Assembly (NCBI GenBank): GCA_947503585.1
Contig: CANNEJ010000136.1
Span: forward strand, 1-5,163
Reading direction: 5' to 3'
DNA: 5,163 bases
From: Anaerolineales bacterium
GTDB lineage: Bacteria; Chloroflexota; Anaerolineae; Anaerolineales; UBA11657
This document shows, one piece after another, positions 1-5,163 of the stretch; within the stretch, counting starts at the first letter, position 1; each line of letters begins with the position of its first letter. The notes beneath the pieces were generated by a model. The model was given only the letters and a program-made list of their open reading frames with translations. It ran no database searches and had not been told where the DNA came from. A program made the translations under genes and the position numbers.

Positions 1-63
1 CGCAATTATGTTTGCTGCCGGCAGACCGAAGTGGATGCTCCGGACACGCAGCCGGCATGCTGC
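1..63 (-). other. Region after ccmF; possible start of a further minus-strand gene
   Basis: Five nucleotides beyond the ccmF TAG an ATG (58-56) opens a minus-strand frame that stays open to the window edge (19 codons, MPAACPEHPLRSAGSKHNC). A GGAG inside the last ccmF codons lies about 10 nt before it, a workable spacing for a tightly packed operon gene. The peptide matches nothing I recognise, and its third codon positions are less GC-rich than those of ccmF, so coding is doubtful. The frame continuing directly from ccmF is also open but has no ATG, GTG or TTG start. A short GCAGC/GCTGC hairpin (48-52 with 59-63) has no T-tract and is not a convincing terminator. Confidence 0.25.
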
Positions 64-2154
64 CTAAACTCCGCCGGTCACGCTGCGCACGGGCAATTGC
101 ATCGCCCGCGCGCGCTCCGCTGCGGTCTGCAGTTCGCGGCGCTCCGGCCATGTGGCCACCAGCGTGCCAATAATGAACACCAGGCCGCCCGCCCACAGCC
201 AGTTGACAAGCGGATTGACATACACCTTGAAGGTGGCGCCACCCGCACCCGCCGGCTCCCAGCCCACCAGCAGCACATACAAGTCATCGGCCAGCGTGCT
301 GTAAACGGCCGGGATGGTCATGGGCTGCTGGCTGTCTGTGAAAAAATCTCGGCGCGGAAACAGCTGCGTGACCAGCCGGCCATCCCGGCTCACGTTCAAC
401 GTGGCGCGCGTAATCACACGCCCGTCAGATGCCGGAAATTCAACCAGCGAGTCGTAGCGCAATTGATAGCTGCCAATGGACAGCTGCTCGCCATAGGACA
501 GCGTGGCCTGCGTCTCACTTTGAAACAGCTCAATGCCAATAATGCCGAACGCCATCAGCACAACGCCAAGATGAATGGTGAAGCCGCCATAGCGGCGCCG
601 GTTGCGCAGCACCAGCTGCGCAAATGAAAGCCAGAAGCCGCTGCCGGTAATGCGCGCACGCGCCTGTGCACCGCGGTAAAACTCATAGAGCGTGACGCAC
701 GCCACCAGCGCCGCCAGCCACAAGCCCAGCAGTGCCGCCAGCTGGGCGATACCGGATAGCAGCGCACCCGCGGGCAGCAAGCCGGCCACCAGTGCCGGTT
801 TCCAAAATGCCCGCCCCAGGCGGCGCGCAGCACCGGCGCGCCACGCAGCCAGCGGGGCCACCCCCATCAACAGCAGCAAAGCGGCAAACAGCGGACCGGT
901 TGTGCGCTCGTAGTACGGCGGGCCCACCGTAACCTTTTGGCCGGTGAACAGCTCGGAAATTATGGGGTACATCACGCCCCACAAGCAGGCTGCCAGGATG
1001 CCCATAAAAATTAGGTTGTTGAGCAGAAACAAGCCTTCGCGCGACAGCCAGCTGTCCAGCGCGTTGTCGCCGCGCAGCATCTCCCAGCGTTTTAACAGCA
1101 GCCCCAAAGACACGCTCCCCAGCAGCGCCACAAAAGCAAAAAACCACGGGCCAATCGCGCTCTGCGCAAATGCATGCACCGACGAAAGCACGCCGGAGCG
1201 CGTTAGAAAAGTTCCCAGCACCACCAGCGCATACGTCAGAATAATCAGGCTCATGTTCCAATGCTTGAACATGCCGCGCTTCTCCTGGATTAACACCGAA
1301 TGCAAGAACGCAGTAGCCGTCAGCCACGGCATGAACGCCGCAATCTCCACCGGATCCCAGCCCCAGTAGCCGCCCCAGCCCAGCACATCGTAAGCCCAGC
1401 GCCCGCCCAGCAGCAGGCCCAGCGAGAGGAACATCCACGCCACCAGCGTCCAGCGCCGCGTCACGCGAATCCAGGCATCATCGCGCCGGCCGGCCACCAG
1501 CGCCGCGATTGCAAAGGCATACGGCACCACAAAACCGATGAAGCCGAGATAGAGCATGGGCGGATGGATGATCATGCCAGGATGGCGCAGCAGCGGGTTG
1601 AGCCCGCGGCCGTCATCGGGGGCAAACGGCAGCGCGTCAGCGGGCTGCAAAATGCCCGCGCTCACACTGCCGCCGGGCGCCACCCACAATTTGTTGAAGG
1701 GATTCTCCAGCGCAATCACCAATCCCAAAAAGAAAAGCAGCGTCCCCATCAGCACAATCGTTACACCGGGCTGCAGATCACGTTCGCGGCGCCAATTGCG
1801 CAGCATCACCAGCGCTGAGTACCCGGAGAGCAGCCAGCACCAAAAGAAGAGGCTGCCGGCCTGCCCGCCCCACAACGCCGTGAGGCGCAAGTACCACGGC
1901 ATCGCGCGGCTGGTTACAGCATGCACATACTCCAAGCCAAACGCCCCGCTGTACAGCAGCCCTTCCAGGCACGCAACTGACAGCGTCAGCAGTACGAATG
2001 GCGCAATGGCAGCGTTGCGCGCCGAAGCCAGCCAGCGCGCATCCTTGCGCAGCGCGGCCGGTATGGCGTAGAGCGCACTGCAAAAGGAAAGCAGTGCGGC
2101 AGACAACCCAAAATCGGCCAACAAAAGATGCGGCAGTGAAAGCGCAGCGATCAT
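64..2154 (-). CDS. ccmF: Cytochrome c heme lyase subunit CcmF (CcmF/NrfE family)
   Basis: This is a multi-spanning membrane protein that takes heme from CcmE and, with CcmH in known systems, attaches it to CxxCH cysteines of apocytochromes c on the outer face of the cytoplasmic membrane. Seen in the sequence (696 aa from the chosen start): an LWGGQAGS motif at about 95-101, the LNPLLRHPG..IHPPMLYLG segment around 186-203, the WWD motif WGGYWGWDPVE at 260-270, SGVLSSVHAFA ending near 329, VGPPYYERTTGPLF near 410-423, and IHLGV at 527-531. H197, H285, H327 and H528 match the two periplasmic and two transmembrane heme-ligand histidines of E. coli CcmF; the spacings 88 and 42 between the first three equal those of E. 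coli H173/H261/H303. The frame is open to 2286, but that would overlap ccmE and add a non-CcmF-like leader. The ATG at 2154 gives the usual short, hydrophobic N-terminus (MIAALSLPHLLL). No clear Shine-Dalgarno precedes it. It ends in TAG. It lies downstream of ccmE, apparently in one operon. Family assignment is very secure; the start is moderately so. Confidence 0.95.
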   Translation of the reverse strand: MIAALSLPHLLLADFGLSAALLSFCSALYAIPAALRKDARWLASARNAAIAPFVLLTLSVACLEGLLYSGAFGLEYVHAVTSRAMPWYLRLTALWGGQAGSLFFWCWLLSGYSALVMLRNWRRERDLQPGVTIVLMGTLLFFLGLVIALENPFNKLWVAPGGSVSAGILQPADALPFAPDDGRGLNPLLRHPGMIIHPPMLYLGFIGFVVPYAFAIAALVAGRRDDAWIRVTRRWTLVAWMFLSLGLLLGGRWAYDVLGWGGYWGWDPVEIAAFMPWLTATAFLHSVLIQEKRGMFKHWNMSLIILTYALVVLGTFLTRSGVLSSVHAFAQSAIGPWFFAFVALLGSVSLGLLLKRWEMLRGDNALDSWLSREGLFLLNNLIFMGILAACLWGVMYPIISELFTGQKVTVGPPYYERTTGPLFAALLLLMGVAPLAAWRAGAARRLGRAFWKPALVAGLLPAGALLSGIAQLAALLGLWLAALVACVTLYEFYRGAQARARITGSGFWLSFAQLVLRNRRRYGGFTIHLGVVLMAFGIIGIELFQSETQATLSYGEQLSIGSYQLRYDSLVEFPASDGRVITRATLNVSRDGRLVTQLFPRRDFFTDSQQPMTIPAVYSTLADDLYVLLVGWEPAGAGGATFKVYVNPLVNWLWAGGLVFIIGTLVATWPERRELQTAAERARAMQLPVRSVTGGV

Positions 2155-2234
2155 ACGGCCAGCCTGTGCCACCAGCAGCAGCGGCCGGCTCGCAGGCCAA
2201 GCAGCAGCGCAGGGTTTGGGTACATGGCCGGCGC
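2155..2234 (-). other. ccmE-ccmF junction with 24-codon ORF overlapping the ccmF start
   Basis: Eighty nucleotides separate the ccmE stop from the chosen ccmF start, with no recognisable Shine-Dalgarno sequence. An ATG at 2225-2223, nine nucleotides after the ccmE TAG and in the ccmE frame, opens a 24-codon ORF (MYPNPALLLGLRAG then RCCWWHRLAV). Its TGA (2153-2151) overlaps the ccmF ATG as ATGA. That geometry suits translational coupling. The peptide does not resemble CcmD, the small membrane subunit often found among ccm genes: it lacks a clear transmembrane helix and CcmD's aromatic N-terminal motif. It also has no ribosome binding site of its own. It may be chance, a coupling leader, or decayed sequence. 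Confidence 0.3.
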
Positions 2235-2759
2235 CTAGCGCGAGGCCGACTGCTGGGGCAGTTGCTGCTCGTAGCGCGTCGGGCACTTGAGCAGCAGCTC
2301 ATCCGCATGGAAGACACCATCCGCACCCAGCTGGCCGGTCAGTATGGCCTGTGCCTCGTGGCGCAGCAAGTCCGGGCGCGGGCCGTGGTAAACCACCGGC
2401 AGCTGCACCGCGCGCGGGTCGGTGGTGGCCGCATGCAGCACAGCGGCAAGCCCGCCGCGCGCATCAATCTCGCTTTGCTCGCCCGGGATGTTCACAGTGG
2501 TAAAGCGCAGCTCAAGCGTGTCGGCATCGTACACAATGCTGTCGCCCAGCACGGCACCGGAGATGCGCACCGGCTCGCCCACCGCAGTGCCGCCGCGCGC
2601 GCGCAACTCTGCAATCGTGTAGTAATACGTGCTGGTGCCCGCAGCCGTGGTAAGAATGAGATAGACGATGGCCGCAAGCAGCAGCCCGCCGCCCACCAGA
2701 AAACGCGTTCGCGCCGGGCGCATTGCGGCGGTTGTAATCGCTTCCGGCGTTGTAGTCAT
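2235..2759 (-). CDS. ccmE: Cytochrome c maturation heme chaperone CcmE, cysteine (CxxxY) type
   Basis: CcmE is a membrane-anchored heme chaperone that receives heme through CcmABCD, binds it covalently, and delivers it to CcmF/CcmH outside the membrane. The 174-aa product has a short basic N-terminus (RPARTR, 14-19), one transmembrane segment at about 20-40, and then the OB-fold domain. Recognisable CcmE blocks are VRISGAVLGDSI (64-75), VVYHGPRPDLLR (122-133) and GQLGADGVFHADELLLKC (142-159). Where E. coli-type CcmE carries the heme-binding histidine in an HxxxY context, this protein has C159-P-T-R-Y163, the CxxxY variant described from Desulfovibrio vulgaris and archaea. Start: the ATG at 2759 has a weak AAAGAG (2775-2770) 10 nt upstream; M13 at 2723 is a possible later start that keeps the anchor. 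It ends in TAG, 80 nt before ccmF. The first gene of the leftward unit, it is probably transcribed from the divergent region 2760-2845. Identity is very secure; covalent heme binding through C159 is inferred from the family. Confidence 0.95.
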   Translation of the reverse strand: MTTTPEAITTAAMRPARTRFLVGGGLLLAAIVYLILTTAAGTSTYYYTIAELRARGGTAVGEPVRISGAVLGDSIVYDADTLELRFTTVNIPGEQSEIDARGGLAAVLHAATTDPRAVQLPVVYHGPRPDLLRHEAQAILTGQLGADGVFHADELLLKCPTRYEQQLPQQSASR

Positions 2760-2845
2760 TTGTTTTTGGCTCTTTGTAAAATATCAGTCTTGAAGCCGAG
2801 TTTATCACCCGGCAGAGCGCCTGGCTTGCGGTTAAACTCTGCACG
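2760..2845. promoter_or_regulatory. Divergent ccmE / ldt intergenic promoter region
   Basis: These 86 nt between two divergent start codons are visibly more AT-rich than the flanking genes and must hold the start signals for both units unless they lie inside the genes. A perfect 7-bp inverted repeat, GAGTTTA (2798-2804) and TAAACTC (2833-2839), is separated by 28 nt. Each arm contains TAAACT pointing outward, usable as a -10 element for the gene on its side. The plus-strand copy ends 7 nt before the ldt ATG, which would give a leaderless or nearly leaderless mRNA, consistent with the missing Shine-Dalgarno there. The minus-strand copy would give ccmE a leader of about 30 nt including its AAAGAG. 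No good -35 hexamer sits at 16-18 nt from either, so the promoter calls are tentative. Confidence 0.4.
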
Positions 2846-3976
2846 ATGTTGCATTCCCGTTACAAGCTGCGCAGCGCCGGGTTTTGGCTGCTGCTGGCAC
2901 TAGTAAGCGCGGCTCCCGCACGCGCCGCTGCCCCACCGCCGCCCGGGGTAGATCCGGCATATTTGTGCACCCCTTTCGATCAGCGCCAGAACTTGCCGGG
3001 CTGCCCGAACGCAGGCCCCGGCGCAACCGCCGCGCGCTTGCAGGGTTATCAGCTGCCGTGGGAACTGCCGCTACTGCCCGCCGAATATCCGGAAAAAACC
3101 GAACTGCCAATCAACCGCTCCTATGCGCGGGCTGCGCCCGACACGCCCGTATTCAACCAGTTGCAGCCGCCCGCTGGCAGCCTGCCCGTACGCCAGTTGG
3201 GCATTGGCCAGAATGTGGGCTTTTTGTACGTAAGTCTCGAAACCAACCCGGGCTTCACGTGGACTCAAATTAACGAGCGCGAGTATGTGCGCACGAATGC
3301 GCTCGTGCCTGTCGGCCCGTCAGACTTTCAAGGCGCACTGGTGACGGCGCAGCCGCAGCGCGCCCTGGCGTGGCTGGTGCAAACCGTGCGGCCGTTCACG
3401 CAGCCCAAATGGGGTGCGCCGCAGCAAACGCAGGCGCTGGAACGCTACACGCTGGTGCAGGTGTATGCCACACTGGAAAGCGGCAGCGACACCTGGCTGC
3501 TGGTTGGGCCGCAGGCCTGGGTTGAACACCGGGCGGTCGGCCTGGTTCAGCATAGCGCCCCGCCGCCGGGCGTTAGCGGGCGCTGGATAGATGTGAACCT
3601 CTATGAGCAAACACTCGCGGCTTACGAAGACGAGCGCATGGTGTACACCACCCTCGTCTCCAGCGGCGTCAGCCAATGGGTGACACACCCCGGCCTGTTC
3701 CAGATTTACGAAAAGATGCTCAAAGATGATATGGGCGGCGCGTTTGCCGCAGACCAAAGCGACTACTACCTGATTGAGGATGTGCCGTGGGTGATGTACT
3801 ACGACGGGTCGCGCGCGCTGCACGGCGCGTACTGGCACAACAAATTTGGCTATCAAAAATCTCATGGCTGTGTGAACCTCTCGCCGCGCGATGCGTTGTG
3901 GCTGTACGAGTGGTCCGACACCGAGACGTGGGTATGGGTGCACGACCCGAGCGGGCGCACGCCCACAGATTTTTAG
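2846..3976 (+). CDS. Secreted L,D-transpeptidase (YkuD family) with SH3-like N-terminal segments
   Basis: Enzymes of this family cross-link peptidoglycan stems (3-3 links) or attach proteins to the wall, using a catalytic cysteine outside the membrane. The 376-aa product starts with a signal peptide: basic MLHSRYKLRS, a hydrophobic core 11-23, and an A-R-A motif (25-27) suggesting cleavage after A27. A proline-rich linker and a cysteine pair (C41, C53) follow. Residues about 92-157 and 196-236 look like two SH3-like wall-binding segments (for example VRQLGIGQNVGFLYVSL and ERYTLVQVYATLES). The YkuD domain runs from RWIDVNLYEQ (246-255) to about 366. Its active site is HGAYWHNKFG (326-335) followed by SHGCVNL (339-345), making C342 the nucleophile with H340 and H326 nearby. 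The ATG at 2846 is the only start keeping the complete signal peptide; no Shine-Dalgarno is apparent. It ends in TAG. Family is very secure; the bond made and the wall substrate cannot be told from sequence. The SH3 assignment is by resemblance. Confidence 0.92.
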   Translation: MLHSRYKLRSAGFWLLLALVSAAPARAAAPPPPGVDPAYLCTPFDQRQNLPGCPNAGPGATAARLQGYQLPWELPLLPAEYPEKTELPINRSYARAAPDTPVFNQLQPPAGSLPVRQLGIGQNVGFLYVSLETNPGFTWTQINEREYVRTNALVPVGPSDFQGALVTAQPQRALAWLVQTVRPFTQPKWGAPQQTQALERYTLVQVYATLESGSDTWLLVGPQAWVEHRAVGLVQHSAPPPGVSGRWIDVNLYEQTLAAYEDERMVYTTLVSSGVSQWVTHPGLFQIYEKMLKDDMGGAFAADQSDYYLIEDVPWVMYYDGSRALHGAYWHNKFGYQKSHGCVNLSPRDALWLYEWSDTETWVWVHDPSGRTPTDF

Positions 3977-3980
3977 CATG

Positions 3981-4009
3981 CGCTGCGCAGCCGCTGTTTT
4001 CGCGCAGCG
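3981..4009 (+). terminator. GC-rich hairpin after ldt, possible terminator
   Basis: CGCTGCGC (3981-3988) is perfectly complementary to GCGCAGCG (4002-4009), leaving a 13-nt loop that contains TTTT. A competing stem pairs CCGCTG (3991-3996) with CAGCGG (4005-4010) around an 8-nt loop. The hairpin begins 4 nt after the ldt stop, a usual place for a terminator, but no T-tract follows the 3' arm. It could weaken read-through into lpd or protect the 3' end of the ldt mRNA; it is not a canonical Rho-independent terminator. Confidence 0.35.
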
Positions 4010-4034
4010 GCCGGGCTGGACACAAACGCAGAAG

Positions 4035-4040
4035 TACAAT
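4035..4040 (+). promoter_or_regulatory. Candidate -10 box (TACAAT) for lpd
   Basis: TACAAT matches the TATAAT consensus at 5 of 6 positions, stands out in this GC-rich gap, and lies 50 nt before the lpd ATG. The best -35-like hexamer, TGGACA at 4017-4022, leaves only 12 nt, too short for a normal sigma-70 promoter. At 16-18 nt there is only GC-rich sequence. If used, lpd would be transcribed independently of ldt. Confidence 0.3.
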
Positions 4041-4052
4041 CGCACAGCAGTG

Positions 4053-4068
4053 TGGCGCACTGGCGCAC
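4053..4068 (+). repeat. 8-bp tandem repeat (TGGCGCAC x2)
   Basis: TGGCGCAC occurs twice with no spacer (4053-4060, 4061-4068), between the candidate -10 box and the ribosome binding site of lpd. It probably arose by slippage or small duplication; no function is evident. It lies in the presumed lpd leader, so copy number could alter leader length. Confidence 0.7.
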
Positions 4069-4073
4069 TGCCC

Positions 4074-4079
4074 AAGGAG
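4074..4079 (+). promoter_or_regulatory. Ribosome binding site of lpd (AAGGAG)
   Basis: AAGGAG is a strong Shine-Dalgarno match and the best in the window. It lies 11 nt before the ATG at 4091, slightly long. An in-frame TTG at 4082 would leave only 2 nt, so the ATG is preferred; the ATG also gives the usual Lpd N-terminus. Confidence 0.65.
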
Positions 4080-4090
4080 ACTTGAACAGC

Positions 4091-5163
4091 ATGGATTACG
4101 ACATGATTGTGATTGGCGCCGGGCCGGCCGGCTATGTTTGCGCCATTCGCGCCAGCCAGCTTGGGCAGCGCGTGGCCATTGTAGAAAAAGAATGGCTGGG
4201 CGGTGTGTGCCTGAACGTCGGCTGCATTCCGAGCAAGTCACTGCTGAAGAATGCGGAGGTGGCGGAACTGCTGCGCCACGGCGGCAAAGACTTCGGCTTC
4301 AAGCTGGAGAACCTGCAGCTGGATTTTGCGGCGGCCGTGCAGCGCTCGCGCCAGATCTCCCGGCGCCTCGTCAAGGGCGTGGAGTTTCTGCTCAAGAAGA
4401 ACAAAATTGAGGTGCTTAGCGGCTCGGCCGAGTTGACGTCCGCATCTGCAGTGAAAGTTACCGGCGCAGACGGATCAACGCGCAGTGTCAGCGCCGCCAG
4501 CATTGTGGTTGCCACCGGTGCGCATGTTTTTGTTCCCGCAGCATTCAAGCCGGACGGCAAGCGGGTGTTTACCTACCTCGAGGCCATCCTGCAAGAGTCA
4601 CGGCCGGAACGCGTGGTGATTATTGGCGGCGGCGCCATTGGCGTGGAGTTTGCAACCATCTGGAACGCCTACGGTACCCACGTAACTGTGGTGGAGAAAC
4701 TGCCGCGCCTGCTGCCGCGCGAGGATGAAGAGGTAAGCAGCGAACTGGCCAAAGCTTTCAAGCGCCAGGGGATTGAAGTGCGCAACGGCGCAACATTGGA
4801 GAACTTGGATAGCAGCGGCCCGCAAGTGCGTGTCACCATCAGCACGGGCGCTGCCAACGAAACATTCGAGGCCGACCAGGTAATGCTAGCAATGGGTTTT
4901 TCACCAAACACCAAAGGCTTGGGGCTGGAGGCGCTGGGAGTGCAGTTGGATCGCGGCTTTATTCAAGTGGATGCGGGCATGCGCACCAATGTGCCCGGCG
5001 TGTATGCCATCGGCGATGTAACCGGTGAGCTGCTGCTGGCGCACGTGGGATCGGCGCAGGGCATTGTGTGCGCCGAAACCATTGGCGCACACCCAACCGT
5101 AACGCTGGACTACAAGATGATGCCACGCGCAACATACTGCCATCCCGAGGTGGCGTCATTTGG
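4091..5163 (+). CDS. lpd: Dihydrolipoyl dehydrogenase (E3), truncated at the window edge
   Basis: Lpd is the cytoplasmic FAD enzyme that reoxidises dihydrolipoamide with NAD+ in 2-oxoacid dehydrogenase and glycine cleavage complexes. About 357 codons are present of a normal 460-470, so the C-terminal interface domain with the catalytic His-Glu pair lies beyond the edge. Visible: the FAD-binding fold MDYDMIVIGAGPAGY (1-15), the redox-active disulfide GGVCLNVGCIPSK with C40 and C45, an ATG motif near 140, the NAD-binding GGGAIGVEFA at 179-188, and the second FAD motif AIGDVTG at 306-312 followed by LLLAHVGSAQG. The final residues PRATYCHPEVASF begin the interface domain. The acidic E32 ending the second strand of the first fold is typical of FAD binding. 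There is no N-terminal lipoyl domain and no heavy-metal domain as in mercuric reductases. The ATG follows AAGGAG by 11 nt. It sits 114 nt after ldt on the same strand, possibly with its own promoter. No E1 or E2 partner gene is in view. Confidence 0.93.
   Translation, partial: MDYDMIVIGAGPAGYVCAIRASQLGQRVAIVEKEWLGGVCLNVGCIPSKSLLKNAEVAELLRHGGKDFGFKLENLQLDFAAAVQRSRQISRRLVKGVEFLLKKNKIEVLSGSAELTSASAVKVTGADGSTRSVSAASIVVATGAHVFVPAAFKPDGKRVFTYLEAILQESRPERVVIIGGGAIGVEFATIWNAYGTHVTVVEKLPRLLPREDEEVSSELAKAFKRQGIEVRNGATLENLDSSGPQVRVTISTGAANETFEADQVMLAMGFSPNTKGLGLEALGVQLDRGFIQVDAGMRTNVPGVYAIGDVTGELLLAHVGSAQGIVCAETIGAHPTVTLDYKMMPRATYCHPEVASF

Noticed and set aside
15..24. Perfect 10-bp palindrome CTGCCGGCAG
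   Set aside because: Short GC-rich palindromes are expected by chance here; no T-tract, repeat copy or neighbouring signal supports a terminator or operator.
31..2071. Several long plus-strand open frames opposite ccmF (for example 31-627, 1300-1818, 1556-2071)
   Set aside because: They are antisense to a clear, motif-complete ccmF in GC-rich DNA where stops are rare; their products are low-complexity Ala/Arg/Gln/His-rich and match nothing I recognise.
2155..2286. N-terminal extension of ccmF from the ATG at 2286
   Set aside because: It would overlap the end of ccmE by 52 nt and add 44 residues unlike any CcmF N-terminus; the ATG at 2154 gives the expected beginning.
1998..2903. 301-codon plus-strand frame spanning the ccmF start, ccmE and the start of ldt
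   Set aside because: It runs antisense through all of ccmE, crosses the divergent promoter region and enters ldt in another frame; composition is typical of a shadow frame.
3977..4090. An Ldt-Lpd fusion through the in-frame TAG
   Set aside because: Lpd has its own strong ribosome binding site and standard N-terminus, and the two enzymes belong in different compartments.
3320..4241. Minus-strand frames of 251 and 173 codons opposite ldt
   Set aside because: They overlap the secure YkuD catalytic domain and the lpd start, and lack recognisable domains.
1..5163. CRISPR arrays, insertion sequences, tRNA or rRNA genes, attachment sites
   Set aside because: I saw no regularly spaced repeats, transposase motifs, terminal inverted repeats or tRNA-like cloverleaf sequence; nearly all the window is accounted for by four conserved genes.

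Overview
The window is GC-rich, gene-dense bacterial DNA. It holds two divergent transcription units on either side of an 86-bp intergenic region (2760-2845). The leftward unit (minus strand) encodes two System I (Ccm) cytochrome c maturation proteins: the heme chaperone CcmE, then the heme lyase subunit CcmF. The rightward unit (plus strand) encodes a secreted L,D-transpeptidase of the YkuD family, then a dihydrolipoyl dehydrogenase that runs off the right edge.

The most informative detail is in CcmE. The usual heme-binding histidine (H-x3-Y) is replaced by cysteine (C-x3-Y, C159/Y163). This variant is known from archaea, Desulfovibrio-type sulfate reducers and some other non-proteobacterial lineages. 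The style of the L,D-transpeptidase (SH3-like segments before a catalytic domain opening RWIDVNLYEQ, and a WHNKFG..SHGCVNL active site) and of the Lpd C-terminal domain (PRATYCHPEVASF) resembles proteins I associate with Chloroflexota such as Anaerolineae. That assignment is an inference from memory and not a search result.

Layout, left to right. 1-63: sequence downstream of ccmF, possibly the start of another minus-strand gene. 64-2154 (-): ccmF, 696 residues, with the WWD heme-handling motif and all four heme-ligand histidines. 2155-2234: an 80-nt gap with no obvious Shine-Dalgarno sequence, holding a 24-codon ORF that overlaps the ccmF start as ATGA. 2235-2759 (-): ccmE. 2760-2845: divergent promoter region with an inverted repeat containing outward-facing TAAACT elements. 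2846-3976 (+): ldt. 3977-4090: a GC-rich hairpin, a TACAAT -10-like box, an 8-bp tandem repeat and an AAGGAG ribosome binding site. 4091 to the right edge (+): lpd, about 357 codons of a protein normally near 460-470 residues.

CcmE and CcmF act in sequence: CcmE carries heme on the outer face of the cytoplasmic membrane, and CcmF (normally with CcmH) attaches it to CxxCH motifs of apocytochromes c. The L,D-transpeptidase acts on the cell wall in the same compartment. Lpd is cytoplasmic and belongs to central carbon metabolism. I see no evidence that the two units form one system. All three genes that end inside the window use the TAG stop codon, and each TAG is followed by an open stretch in the same frame.
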